64,000 nucleotides of DNA from Zingiber officinale (GCF_018446385.1 NC_056004.1:28340492-28404491), one strand, 5' to 3'. Positions 10,162 through 21,960 are shown, counted from the stretch's first letter. Notes: generated by a model not told the origin, from the sequence alone. Numbers and translations: made by a program.

Positions 10162-13100
10162 TGTAACGACCCACCTTTCTACACTACTACTACTCTCTAA
10201 AGATGACCGTTACTTGACTACTAACCCTACTTAACCGGTACGCTACTTAACTTCGAGAAATCCCTACCGAAAAATTTCGACAGAGTCTCCCCTGTACCGG
10301 TGACCCCAAACTAGGATACAAACACTATATACACAGCCACAGGCGGCTGGAACATATTTTTCACAACCACGCAGAAATAATAACACGACACTAAAAAGAA
10401 ACTATTCTAGCAATAGAAAACTATATAGCTCCAACAATAGGAAATAACTCAACTAACAATGCGGAATAGACTCAATTAATCAACATAGACAAAGGAACCA
10501 ACTAATACAATCTCTATCAACTTAATAACTGAAAGAAAACTCAAAAGGAGTCTTGACAGTTTCCTTAGCAAACTCATGATCTCTCCATAGTCCTGGCATC
10601 ACACACCGTCACAGCATCTCCCCGTCGCCTTCCTTCTTATACTTTAGCTTTCCTTTTCCTTTATCTGCAGTAGGAGGAAAGTAGTATCTATAAGCAAAAT
10701 GCTTAGTGAGAGCTATCTAACTCACAAAATCACGATATGCATGTATATAAATAAAAACATGCTAAAACTGAATGCTAACATGTAAAGATACTCATGCTCA
10801 TAAATAGCAAAGGAATCAACTAACTGAAAAGCTAACATGTATAGCTAAACATGCTCATCAACTAGCAAATCAATAACATGTAAGAAAACTAAACATGTAA
10901 AAGTTGCTAGCATAAAAGGAAGCTAAACTTACTGATCTTTAAAACAAAGTGAAACTTGTTTTACTTGTTCTAAGCTGATTCTTTTATTTCACTTGCTTAA
11001 AACTCATTCTTTAGTACTTTTATTCTTATGTAAAACTTATTTTTACTTGTTCATAAACTTATACTTTTAATACTTGAAAATAATAATCAACTTCTTTTGG
11101 GCCCGGCATTGTACCACTTTGCGCGCATTCTTAGTAAGGATCGAGGTAGCTAATCCCGAAACTACTAAGATACTTCTAGGCCTTGTGCCTAGGGGCAACT
11201 TGGAGCCCATCCCTTCTAGGCCATGTGCCTAGGGGCAACTTGGAGCCCATCCCTTGGATCTTGTGTCCGGTACATGCCCTTTAAAAGTAAAATACTTTTT
11301 ATCTTTAAATACTTCTTATAATAAAATGCCTTGGCATTTAATAAGCACCTTGTGTGCCAAAATCCCTAAAGTCTTGACTTTGGGATCTACTTAAGGCCTT
11401 GGCCTTTCTCTTTCTTTTCTTTTTCTTCCTTTTACTTGTTAATACTTCTAAAAGTATTTAATAGGATTCTTATTTTTCCATTAAAATACATGGCTGTTCA
11501 TGCTTGTTAAAATAGCAAATGGAAATAACTTTGAGCTTACTAATCATGCTATAAAATAGAGCAAAGAAAGCAACTTTAAACTTACTAATCATGCTGTAAA
11601 AATAGAGCAAAGAAAAACAACTTGAGCTTACTAATCATGCTATAAAATAGAGCAAAGAAAGCAACTTGAGCTTACTAATCATGCTATAAAATAGAGCAAA
11701 GAAAGCAACTTTAAACTTACTAATCATGCTGTAAAAATAGAGCAAAGAAAAACAACTTGAGCTTACTAATCATGCTATAAAATAGAGCAAAGAAAGCAAC
11801 TTGAGCTTACTAAAATCTGCACACTTAACAAAAATCTGCATTCTATAAGCTTACAAAATCTGCACTTTATACTTACAAAATCTGCACTATACTAAGCTTA
11901 ATAAAATCTGCATACTAACTAACTGTATGCTTTGGAGGTTGAGTTAAACATGTGTATCAAAGGAACAAAACGTTATCAGTAAACTACATCCAAAACTTTT
12001 TCTTTCATAAGCACTAAACTGCCCCCTTTTTAGCACAACATCAACATTAATAAAGGTAGCCAATTCCACAATTTATAGCACTAACTAAAGCATTAAATAA
12101 ATTATGGAACATGTAAGAAAGAGTTAAACTAGCATGTGCAATTGGGAGGAACAAAACTGAACAGAAATCAAATCTGCATTTGCTTGAGGAAACTAAATTA
12201 AAACATAAACGAATATGCACTTGCTTAAAGAAAAGGCAACTAACTCAAATCTAGCATTACAAATAGCATGTGAAATCTCTAATTTCTTTAGTAATTAAAA
12301 GAAAGACTCCTAATAACCTCTTAACAAATTCTTAACAAGAATCCATTTAAATCCTCTAACAAGGTAACAACATGAAGGGAACTACATGCTAATCAACAAG
12401 CATATGTTTTCTCATGGTCAACTAAATAACCGGATTGCACAGCAACCCTAAAAAAACTATCCGTGCCCCTTTTCTTTGCCTAACTCAAGTTAAACTTGTT
12501 GTAAATTTTACAATCAAAACCCATGTAACTTATTCAAACTATACCTTCACAGAATCACAGAAAACAAGCTAAAATACACTACAATACTTATACTTTTACA
12601 GCACAACAGAATCTTGGATTTTTGCTACAACAGAACTTAAGAGGAAAAGCCCAAGGAAGCATACTACTCTTAAATTCCCGGACTATCCCAATTCTGTACT
12701 CTATAATCTGAAACAACCTTGGTTCAATAAGCCCTATACAACTTGATCTTAACCAAGAGGGACCTAAATCCTTAGCACAATAAATTCGGCACAACAATTT
12801 CCGAAAGCAAGGAAACGAAAATCTCGGAGCTATCCTACTGCAGGTGAGTAGCAACTCACCTCGCTGTTCTTGAACTTACAACCGTAGGAAGATCTAGGGT
12901 TCGGATGAGCCCCTAACCGAAGGAGGAAGAAGGTTCTAGGGTTTGGAAACTTGCAACTCTCGGCCTCTTCTTGTGCCCGCGCGCTCTCCTTGCCCAGAGA
13001 AGCTCGGACTGGTGAAGAATCCGCGGAGGAGGAAACTCGTCGGCCGCCGGAGTCGCCTAGGTGCGTGCTGCGATTTTCGCCGAGAAGGGTTGGCGCCGTC

Positions 13101-13477
13101 GCGAGTGAGGAGGAAAGGTTCGGTGAGAAACTTTTAGGGTTCGGGAAAACTTAAACCCCTTTCTTATAACTAAGATTTTTATTAGTTACCATACCTTAAA
13201 TATATTTATTCCCATATTTAGTTAACAAAACAAGCTTAGCTCGATTGGTCGGGCCGGTTGTGCTTGGGTCAGTCCGACCCGAGATCGTGGGTTCGAATCT
13301 CACCTTCAACATTTTTTTTTTAAAACTTCTTTCTTTTTGTAACCCTACTAAACGACCTCCAAAAATTACGTAAAAATACTCTAAAAATTCCTAAAAATCT
13401 CTAGAATATTTTAAAAGTATCTCCAAATATTTTTATGGACTTTTAGAACTTGAAATAGGGAAAATTGGGTCGTTACA
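10162..13477 (-). repeat. 5' LTR of the Tekay chromovirus
   Basis: It is 3316 bp, 45 bp longer than the partner LTR. The difference is one 44 bp repeat unit (six units, order A-B-A'-A-B-A', 11536-11805) and one extra A near 12449. Substitutions I noticed by eye against the other LTR number about six. The tRNA-like segment recurs at 13234-13311 (A box 13237-13248, B box 13290-13300). Confidence 0.92.
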
Positions 13478-14690
13478 GTGTAGATCTACACGGCCGTGTA
13501 AAGGGGCTATTGGGGATGTTTGCCACGGCCGTGTCTCATACACGGCCGTGCAAGGCTAGCAGAGAGGAGAATGGGCAGGGCCGTGTGAACCTCACACGGC
13601 CGTGCCACGGGGTCGTGTGGCGTCCAAACTTCACCTCGATTTAAACCCTTCTTCAAGATTTGAAAGGGGATCTTCTCCCTCTTGGGAGAGAGCGAGATTT
13701 GGGTGTTTCCTCTCAATCTTGGGAGGATTTCTGGGTGATCTAAAGGAGGATCTTCAACGGAATCGACTCCGGGAGTGTGAATTGGATCCGAAGACCAAGC
13801 TTCATCTTACATAAGTTTTCTTTCTCTCCTCTTCTTGGATTGGGGATCAAGAAATGCTTGTAATCTTTGTATTTTTGAATTTCTCTTTTTGATTCATGGA
13901 GTAGATCTCTTTGTTTTAGGATGGAGGGAGTATTTGTATGATGAATTGATGTAAACTCTTGTGGATTTGTCATTTCCTTGTTTCTATGATATTGACTTGT
14001 TTGTATCAATTCAATCTTGAATGAATCATTGTGTTGTGGACCTAATTCACATTCTTGATTGATTGTTTGAATGTCCTATCGATCTTGTAGAGATTAATTA
14101 TCTCCCACTCAATTTTCCGAGGGAAGCACGCGAAAGGTGCAAGCCCGTGTAAGGACGTTTGAGGGGTAAGATTTAGGGAGAAATAGGGTAATTCAAAAGG
14201 GTAGGATAGATTTAGGGATTAATCTTTATATCTTATGGGGTTGAGAAGTATGATCTTTGTGTTGATTATCCGAGGGATCTTCGTGAAAGGAACATGCCCG
14301 TGTAAGGACAACACAAGTTCATATCTAATTGATCACATTTAGGTATAGATTTCAGTCCTAAGTCGGTTGTCTATTGCAAGAGAGAACCGGAAACCTTCTA
14401 TAAATGTTGGACAATTGAGAAATAGGGTTTGGTAGATCATTTACATTGAGGAATCTTATAAAGAAACCAAAACTCCTAGAACATTCCTTTATCAAAGCCC
14501 ATAATCTTGTTTGTTGATCTTTCATTTCTATGTTTACTTTTCATTAGTTACATTTAGCTTTTGGAAACCAATGGTTTAGTTGTTTAGCTAACTCGTGTTG
14601 AAACATTTCTAGTGCTTATTCCAGTCCCTGTGGATACGATAATCTTTTATATTACTTGTGACATTTTCGTACACTTGCTGAGAGCGAATA
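13478..14690 (+). repeat. Second Tat-like LTR, right part
   Basis: After the target duplication GTGTA (13478-13482) the LTR resumes at the point matching 857 onward and continues to about 14690, matching the first LTR to its end near 2063. The last bases differ (gagcgaata against gagcgaaca). Directly next is the gag of a copia element, so this border is a junction rather than a normal LTR end with flank. Confidence 0.8.
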
Positions 14691-15993
14691 ATGAGCATGC
14701 ACGGTTTTTCAAGTTTTCTACTTGAATTTTCAAATTTACATTTTCTGATTTCAATTTTCCATTTTCTAATTTTGATTTGTCTAAATCTTCTAGAGGGCAA
14801 GATTTAGCTAGTATTACTTTTAAATTTTTATTTTCTTTTTCTAATTTGCAGCAATCTTTTGTTAACAATTTAACAAATTTAAAAAGTTTATCGGGAGGAA
14901 GAGATCGTACCTGACTTACCTTGTCGATCTCATTATCCGTATCTCCACGTGAACTGCTGCTTTCTTCCGACGTAGCTCCCCCTTCATCGATGCTCTCAAT
15001 GCTCATTTCGGAAGAGCTTGAATCGCAGTCATCGTCTTGATGACTCGCCATTAATGCGAGCATGGAGAACGCCTCGACTTCCGATTCCGATGACATATCG
15101 TCCCACGTCGCCTTTAGGACCTTGCGCTTTTGGACATGCTTCTTACCTTTATCCTTGTCCTTGTTCTTTAGCTTGGGGCAGTTGTCCTTGATATGCCTTT
15201 CTTCGTCGCAGTGGTAGTAGCGGATCATCCTTTTCTTTTTACCTTGCGGATGGTTAGAGGTTCTAAATTTACAAAGTTTTTTAAACCGTCTTACCATCCT
15301 TACCATTTCCTCATCGTCGAGAGAAGACTCCGACTCAGGTTCGTCTCTCAATGCTTTGAGGGCAACGTTGTGTTTGGGCTCCTTCAAACCTGCACATCTT
15401 GATTCGTGCACTTCAAATGTCGAGAATAATTCTTCTAATGTAATTTTTTCTAAATCATTTGAAATATACACGGCATCTACTAGTGATGCCCATTTTGAAT
15501 TTCTCGAAAAAGAATTTAACGCGTACCTTAGCAAATCTCGGTTACTTACCTTTTCTCCAAGATTCGACAGTCCGGTGATGATTTCTTTAATTCTTGAGTG
15601 CAGATGCGCAACTGTCTCGTCTTCCCCAAGTCGCAGGCTGGTGAGCTGATTACGAAGTAGATCCCGTCTAGTGAGCTTAGCTTCGGACGTTCCTTCGTGC
15701 AACTCAAGGAACATCTCCCAAAGTTCCTTTGCCGAGTCGTAGTTCCCGATCCGGTTGACTTCTTGTGGCGGGAGAACGCTTAGCAGATGGTACTCTGCTT
15801 TGCCGTTCGTCACGTAGTCGACCTGCTCCTTTTTCGTCCATTGATAGTTTTCTTTGCCCTCTGGAGCTACAAAATCAAATTCCATTATTAGAATTAACTC
15901 AAAATCTGTTGTAAAAAATACCCGAATTCGCTTTTTCCAGGTACCGAAATCCCCTTCGAACTTCGGCGGGTAGATGCTCGGTCCGGCCATCAT
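14690..15993 (-). CDS. Copia (SIRE-like) gag, open but 3'-truncated
   Basis: A continuous frame of about 434 element codons starts MMAGPSIYPPKFEGDF. It holds the copia gag domain (KELWEMFLELHEGTSEAKLTRRDLL near residues 88-115, then a helical region), a basic stretch, a zinc knuckle (YYHCDEERHIKDNC, about residues 258-271) and an acidic, serine-rich tail. Gag packages element RNA. The knuckle has Tyr where the first Cys should be and Arg for the usual Gly before His, so zinc binding is probably lost. The frame runs a few codons past 14690 into the neighbouring LTR by chance. It is remarkable for lacking any stop although the element is broken. Confidence 0.82.
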
Positions 15994-16033
15994 CTTTGCT
16001 TCGATCGGCGGTTAGTCCTCCTAAGGCGCTTTG

Positions 16034-16045
16034 GCTCTGATACCA
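16034..16045 (-). other. Primer binding site (tRNA-iMet) of the truncated copia
   Basis: The minus strand reads TGGTATCAGAGC just inside the LTR border at 16048. Confidence 0.88.
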
Positions 16046-16047
16046 CT

Positions 16048-17086
16048 TGTTGGACCGCTGGGCCAGTTATAAGGGGGTTGAATAGCCTGCAAAAACAAAA
16101 GCACAAGCCTTCTCGATCTTTTAACAGAACACTTGCATAAAATGTAAAGGCAATAAACAGAAAAGAAGAGGTAGGAGGATTTACTTGGTTACAATCGAGA
16201 AGGTTGTTAATCCAAGGAAAATGTCACACTAACTATCTCCTTCAGGCGGAGAAGCCTCTTAAAGCAATTAAGCGCACAAATAAAGAAGCTAATCCAGAAA
16301 TTGAACGTACAAGTGTTGGAAATTAATTACTTTGAATGAATGAAAAGCTTCTGGACCAAGGCTATATTTATAACCTTGGTCGGGGCGCCCCGAAGGGTTC
16401 CAAGTGCCCTAAGGGAGATAAAACTTTATCCCCCAACGTCCAGATCGCGATTGACGCGATCCTGGTCAAAGTTCAGGTGCGAGCGCCCGAAAGTATTCCG
16501 GGCACCCCGGGCTATTCCAAGCACCCGGAATGGTTCCGGGCGCCCCGAGCCATAAAGTCAACACCAATTGACTTTTTCATCCGGGACCTCTGCTCCGGTT
16601 TAGTTCTCTTCGGTCCAGGTCTTCAACTCCGGATCCGCTCACTTGGGTGATCTCGGCCATCCGGAAAACGGTTCACCTGAACCCAACTCCCAGCCTTCTC
16701 GAGCAAGCTTCCGCTCCGGCTTCTCGTCCCTCGGAATCGCCGCGTGCTTCCTTCTCGTCCGCCAGCGTACTCATCCGCAGTCTTCGTCCCTCGGTCGCAC
16801 CCCGTGCCGATCTTCTCGCTAGCTGCGTCTCTTGCTCCTCGAGCAGTCTTCCACTCCGGCTTCTCATCCCTCGGAACCACCGCACGCTTCCTTCTCGTCC
16901 ACCGGTGTACCCTTCCGCAGCGCCTCGTCCCTCGAACGCATCACGTGTTGTCCTTCTCGCAAGCTGCGTCTTCCGCTAGACTACCTGTGCTCCTAAGCTC
17001 CTGCACACTTAGACACACAAGGTTAAAAACACACAGGACCTAACTTAACTTATTGATCACACCAAAATAACCTTGGGGTTCCAACA
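16048..17086 (-). repeat. 5' LTR of truncated SIRE-like copia
   Basis: It is 1039 bp with TGTTGG...CCAACA ends. It contains a GGGCGCC/GGCGCCC dyad-rich stretch (16380-16550) directly upstream, on the coding strand, of a TATA box (TATAAATATA, 16363-16372). The TATA box lies between the arms of a 7-bp inverted repeat (ACCAAGG 16355-16361, CCTTGGT 16374-16380). The GC-rich open frames within it are incidental. Confidence 0.85.
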
Positions 17087-18600
17087 GACCAAGCATAAAA
17101 GTACTTAGTCTTATAGAAGCTTTTAGTATCTTACCGGCGGAGTGAGCACCGATGTGCCTTCGCATGCTCAGTCAGGCAAAGCCCGACCGAGCATAAAGGC
17201 ACTTAGCTTTATAGAAGCTTTTAGTATCTTACCGACTGTGTGAAAGCCGAGTGAGCACCGATGTGCCTTCGCACGCTCGATCAGGCAAAGCCAACCAAGT
17301 ATAAAGGCACTTAGCTTTATAGAAGTTTTTAACATCTTACCGGCCGAGTGAAGACCGAGTGAGCACCAATGTGCCTTCGCACGCTCGGTCGGGCGAAGTC
17401 TGACTGAGCATGAAGTCACTTAGCCTTATAGAAGCTTTTAGAATCTTACCGGTCGAGTGAAGGCCGAGCGAACACCCATGTGCTTACACGCGTTTGGTCA
17501 AGCAAAGCTCGACCGAGTGTAAAGACATTTAGCCTTATGGCAGCTGTTAAAATATTACCAGCCTAATGAAGACCGAGCGAGCACCAGTGTGCTTACACGC
17601 GCTCAGGCAAAGCCTGATCGAGCGTAAAGGTACTTAGCCTTATACATAGTTTTCAGTATATTGCCGACCAAATGAAGGCTGAGTGAACACTAATATGCTT
17701 ACCTGTGCTCGATTAAGCAAAGCCCGAACGAGTATAAATGCACTCAGCCTTATACATAGTTTTCAATATATTACCGGCCAAATGAAGGCCGAGCAAGCAC
17801 TAATATGCTTACCTGCGCTTGATCAGGCAAAGTCCGACCGAGTATAAAGACACTCAGCCTTATACATAGTTTTCAGTATATTACCGGCCGAGTGAATGCT
17901 GAACGAACACCCATGTGCTTACACGTAGGGTTGTGTAAAAAAACTGGTAAACCGAAAATCGGACCAGAACCGGTAGCTTACCGGTTCCGATTTACCGGTT
18001 CCGGTTTACCGGTTAACCGGTTAATCGATTTTAACCAGTTCCGGTTAATCGATTTTTACCGATTTACCGGTTGGTTCCCGATTTTGGATTTTTTTTTTTT
18101 ACCGGTTTAATCGGTAAATCGGTAAAATTTTTTACCGGTTTAATCGGTAAATCGGTAAAAATAGGAACCAACTGATTTTCTTTAGAGAATTTTTTGTTGG
18201 GCCTTTAGTTAATTAGTTTGCAAAAAAAACCCAATAACCTACTTCACTAAGTACACTTACCCAAACCCAATAGTCTTTATCGGTTCTCGGTTGGAACCGG
18301 TTAACCGACCGGGACCAGTTCAACCAGAACCGGTAAGATACCGGTCAGTTAACCGATTTTAAATAAATCATGGTAAATCAGAATTAACCGGAACCGATTA
18401 ACCGACCGGTTGAACAGACCTACTTACACGCGCTCGGTCAAGCAAAGTCTGACCGAGCGTAAAGGCATTTAGCCTTATAGAAGCTGCTAGTATATTATCG
18501 ACCGATTGAGAGCCTATCAAGCACCAGTGTGTGTATATATGCTCGACTGAGCAAAACCCAACCGAGAGTAAGGGCATTCATATTTATAAAACTCATAAAC
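17087..18600. repeat. ~109 bp tandem repeat with internal hairpin, about ten units
   Basis: Landmark ACTTAGCCTTATAGAAGC recurs at 17201, 17309, 17418, 17526, 17632, 17742, 17852 and 18466, giving spacings of 106-110 bp once the MITE and its target duplication are removed. Each unit holds an inverted repeat of the type GCTCGGTC...GACCGAGC around a GCAAAG-like loop. The array is cut on the left by the copia LTR at 17086 and decays toward 18600. Because an LTR-like promoter region follows, I read it as the U3 part of a Ty3/gypsy LTR. Confidence 0.8.
17926..18422. mobile_element. hAT-like MITE rich in AACCGGTT dyads
   Basis: A 497 bp insertion is flanked by a perfect 8-bp target duplication CTTACACG (17918-17925 and 18423-18430). 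The ends are TAGGGTTGTG and, on the other strand, TAGGTCTGTTC, fitting the short hAT terminal pattern TAGGG. Removing it restores the 109 bp register of the host repeat. The interior is mostly ACCGGTTAACC-type dyads and has no coding capacity, so an autonomous hAT transposase must move it. Confidence 0.85.
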
Positions 18601-19250
18601 ATTCTCGGCCAGAACATGCTTAGCAAAAGGTATTCTTAAAGTATTCTCAATGTACATACGACCGGCTTGAATGATCTGTCGAGACATGCTTAACAGAAAT
18701 ATATAAGAATGGATGCCTGGTAAATTTGACCGGAAATGTCTTCTAGAAGCTTCTTCAGTTATAATGACGTGTTCATATGCGTATCTCATCATAAATATGA
18801 GTTACAAAAGACAAAAGATGTACATCTAGGGTACAAAAAAGATTCCTTAAAAAGATTATTGCACGAAACCTAGGAGATGACTTCATCTCCTAACAAACTC
18901 TAACAAACCGGGAATCATTTCATGACTACGGAGGTTACATGAGATAGTATAAAAAGGGGAGTCCTCTCCGTTAGCAAGATAAGCAAGTTCTAGCATCTAA
19001 ACTCTCTTTCAAAGTACTTCAATTACTGTTCTTGTTCTTCTTCTTCCACCTTTGAGAGAAACTGACTTGAGCGTCGGAGGACCTAGCCAGGGATCCCCAC
19101 CTTGATCTTAAGTTACTAACATTTTGTTGGTTTGTCTTGCTATGCGCATAATCGTGGAGGAGTTCTTCTAGATCTTCAGAAAATCATCATCATTAGGGAT
19201 CATCGTTCGTCAGAGTCAGCATACCTCTTCATAGATTTCAGACATAATCA
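18601..19250 (+). repeat. LTR-like promoter/leader segment (Tat/RIRE2-like)
   Basis: A TATA box (TATAAAAAG, 18948-18956) is followed by a pyrimidine-rich leader and the phrase cttgagcgtcggaggacct (19060-19078) and ggatccccacc, a block typical of plant Ty3/gypsy LTRs of Tat type. No PBS or second LTR is visible, so this is a fragment, possibly a solo LTR with the preceding tandem array. The 3' border is uncertain. Confidence 0.5.
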
Positions 19251-19706
19251 TACCACATATCACACTTATCCATATTAGATAACCATCGTAAAATTTTTAA
19301 AACAAGCATAAATTGGGGAATATTTCAGTTTAATTAGTTAACTATATCTAATTTTAACTAGAAAAAATATATATTTTTTTAAACGTAAAAAAGAAACTGA
19401 ATCATGCGCTCAATTAAATTATAATTAATTCGATGAACATGTAACAAATTCGGCAGCCGTTGCATTTATAATTAGGCAACCAAGTGAACCGACTTGGTTA
19501 CTTCTCTACGTTTACTTCGGTAATACCTTTTTCCGGAAATAATGGATTTTTTTTAAAAAAAAAAAACATTCCACATTTGGACGGTTATGTATCGGAAAAA
19601 AAATCCTAAAATTATGAGATTTTTATTTTTACGCGGGCACGTAACAGACGGCGTGGACAAATTCGTTATGTCACGCAACAATCCGATGAAACGACTTCCG
19701 CGTTGC
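19251..19706. other. AT-rich intergenic, upstream of the F-box gene
   Basis: I see homopolymer tracts and no open frame or recognisable repeat. It forms the distal promoter of the gene that starts at 19794. Confidence 0.5.
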
Positions 19707-19713
19707 TATAAAA
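19707..19713 (+). promoter_or_regulatory. TATA box of the F-box/MYND gene
   Basis: TATAAAA lies 81 bp upstream of the ATG at 19794, in a locally GC-richer stretch after AT-rich DNA. The spacing suits a plant core promoter with a 40-50 bp 5' leader. Confidence 0.6.
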
Positions 19714-19793
19714 CAACAACCTGATCTCCTCCCCCTCGATGCATCGATCTGATACTTTTTCCTACTCCACCTCAATTTGAAATCAGGCAAGGC

Positions 19794-20999
19794 ATGCGGA
19801 CAAGATGTGGTTTCCACTTCGATTTCGAATCGAAACTGAGGCCCAGAAAGCGGATGCGTGCGGAGGTAGTAGAAGAGTCCGTCGAAAAGGCTGATTTGTT
19901 CGATTGCCTTCATGACGACATCGTCATCGTGATACTCTCCTTTGTCAGTGGCTCCGCGGAGCGTCCATCGGATCTGCTCAGCGTAATGAAAACGTATGTA
20001 ACCTTGTTTGTTCGATTGGATTTTTCGTGACAAAATTCTGATCTGTTTGAGGTTTCCAGATGCAAAAGGATGAACCGATTGGGGAAGAGTCCCTTTGTTC
20101 TGAAGAAGGCGGCGCTGGAATCGATCTCGATTGGGGTTAAAAATTGGTCGCAGCCGACACACAAGTTCTTGGAGATGTGTGCCGATGCAGGGAATTTAGA
20201 AGCATGCTACTTGATTGGGATGGTGAGTGCCTAAGTTCATCGATCCCCAATTTTTTTTATTTTTTCCAATCTTTCTGGAAATCTGTCTAACCCATTTAAT
20301 TTGTTGTTTCAGATTGAATTCTATTGCTTAGGGATTTCAAATCTCGGCGGCTCGGACGGCGTAATGTTCATGAAAAAGGGATTGCGTTCTTTGATACGAG
20401 CAACGAAGCGGGGTCACGCGCTGGCGACGTACTCACTCGCCGTGATTTGCTTTAATGGCGGCGCAGTGAGGAAGACTGGCAGGCATCTTCGCATGGGAGT
20501 CGCCCTCTGCATCCGTGCAGCCCAGTTAGGTCATGTTGATGCCATGCGAGAGCTTGGACATTGTTATCTCGATGGCTATGGCGTACCTAAAAATGTGACT
20601 AAAGGAGTCCAGCTGATTCGTGATGCCAACGCCCGCGAGCTTGCCGCCCCTCTCAACAATCTATCCGTTCAGTCCGTATCTGCGTCGAATAAACAGAGTT
20701 GCCATCCCCGCAAAGTGGCGTGTGATTGTTCGCCAGAACCGCACCCAGCCAACCGTTTCATGGCGGAGTGGTTCGAGAGGATGAAGGATTTAGGCCGACG
20801 CGTTCAAGTTTGTGCCAACTCTAATTGTTGCCGGCCGGAGTTAAGAAGATTCGAATTCCGGCGATGCTCGACGTGTGCCTTTGTTAGCTATTGCTCCCGG
20901 GCGTGCCAAGTGGTTCACTGGAAGATGGATCATGGGGTCTTGTGCACGACGAGAACAAGATGGCTCGAGGGTCTTGTAAATGCCCCTAATCGGAATTGA
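19794..20999 (+). CDS. F-box protein with Sel1/TPR-like repeats and MYND zinc finger
   Basis: Three exons: 19794-19993, 20060-20222, 20313-20999, with GT-AG introns of 66 and 90 bp; the joined frame encodes 349 residues. A basic stretch (KLRPRKRMR, residues 14-22) may be a nuclear signal. An F-box-like region (residues 34-75, DLFDCLHDDIVIVILSF) would bind SKP1 in an SCF ubiquitin ligase. Helical Sel1/TPR-like repeats follow (about 95-235, with AGNLEACYLIGM, HALATYSLAVI, HVDAMRELGHCYLDGYGV). A MYND zinc finger (288-332) has the C-x4-C, C-x2-C, C-x3-C, H-x3-C pattern. The layout and opening residues match Arabidopsis At1g67340-type proteins (about 380 residues). No stops or frameshifts; it looks functional. 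Its target is unknown. Confidence 0.93.
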
Positions 21000-21110
21000 G
21001 GCATTATATATTGTTCTTTAATCCATGTTAGCGAGGTTAGGAATTTGTTGTTGTATAAAATCCATTAATTCATTACATAATCGCAATTCTAATTGATGCG
21101 GCGAATGATC
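21000..21110 (+). other. Probable 3' UTR of the F-box gene
   Basis: The AT-rich stretch after the stop contains tataaaatcc and attaatt runs that could direct polyadenylation. There is no clear AATAAA. Confidence 0.35.
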
Positions 21111-21960
21111 TAGGCCCCGAAGTTGGGTTAAAGTGTAGAGCGTTTGCTGACATAGTGGTCCATGCTCGGACTAGCACAACAGATCATCTCGACTGAGTGG
21201 TCGTTGGATTGAATTCTCGGTCCAGTCGGATCCCGAGTTGTTTAGTATTTAATGAAACACCGAACTAAGTGAGTATTATTCAGAGCCCAAGTATTTCTCG
21301 GTCCTCGAGATAACTAAGTGGTCTAGCCAATCAATCTATGATCCTATTGAACAAGATGGACACTTGATTCAACCAAACTCTTTGGCACAAGCAGAGAAGC
21401 CGAGTGAAGAATGAGTCTCCGATAACATTTCTTAAATCCAACCTGACCATTTTTGCAAGTGACATCCGAGCAGACTATAAAAGAGATTCAGTCGGGATTC
21501 CAGCTCAACATATTATGGGTCCCTCAACTCATCGGCCCAATATACTTTCTTGTCATTTTATGCGACAACTGTCAAAGAATCAAAGAAATATCACTTATGC
21601 AAGCTATATACTAGAAGTTTCAATCCAGCAAAATGTAGATATTACGGGTTCATTTTGGAGAAGGTGTAAGAGCATCATTATAATTTATCCTTTTTTGACA
21701 ATGCATCAAGATTTATGCAGAGAGAAAAATTAACACTATAAAAAGGGATCTCCACCTACATGTACAAGTATGCTTATGTGATGAGAAAACTACACAACTA
21801 CTGTTTATTAATGTTCACTACCTACTGTTCGCTCGATCGAACGTTGAAGTATATGCGTCGAGACCCTTTTCTAGTTCCATTGTTAACGTTCTATTTGACA
21901 CTCAGAACCGTTTGGAATCATTTTTTTTAACTAGGAGGCCTCGTATAGTCAACATTAGAG
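21110..21960 (+). repeat. Decayed LTR-like sequence
   Basis: It contains phrases like those in 17087-19250 (for example gactgagtggtcg, ccgagtgaagaatgag), a TATA box (TATAAAAAGGG, 21737-21747), a leader and agtatatgcgtcgagaccc (21850-21868), which mirrors the gcgtcggaggacc block at 19070. It is probably an old Tat-type LTR fragment. The 109-residue open frame at 21404-21733 shows no family features and is likely incidental. Confidence 0.45.

Larger units (their letters stand above)
3594..13477 (-). mobile_element. Tekay-type chromovirus (Ty3/gypsy), young, internally deleted
   Basis: This is a complete LTR-to-LTR insertion with target duplication GTGTA (3589-3593 and 13478-13482). LTR ends are TGTAACGACC and GGGTCGTTACA. 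The coding strand is minus, so the 5' LTR is 10162-13477 and the 3' LTR is 3594-6864. The internal region is only 3.3 kb: a gag fragment, the start of RT, a deletion removing the RT core and most of RNase H, then integrase and a chromodomain. The LTRs differ by about six substitutions and two indels by eye, so the insertion is recent although the copy cannot encode a working RT. Chromodomains of this family guide integration to heterochromatin. Confidence 0.93.
14691..17086 (-). mobile_element. SIRE-like copia element, truncated (gag plus 5' LTR)
   Basis: On the minus strand it has a 5' LTR (16048-17086), a tRNA-iMet PBS (16034-16045), and a gag starting at 15993. The body is cut at 14690, where the Tat-like LTR begins, so gag is cut and no pol or 3' LTR is seen. 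The closest relative in this window is the gag-only element at 30686-34485. Confidence 0.85.

Noticed and set aside
16623..17043. GC-rich open frames on both strands in the copia LTR (similar at 31013-31466 and 34026-34409)
   Set aside because: They occur in the same LTR segment of several copies without conserved frame and match no protein family I know.
17168..17419. 83-residue minus-strand frame with internal repeats
   Set aside because: It is a read-through of the 109 bp tandem repeat and has no independent coding features.
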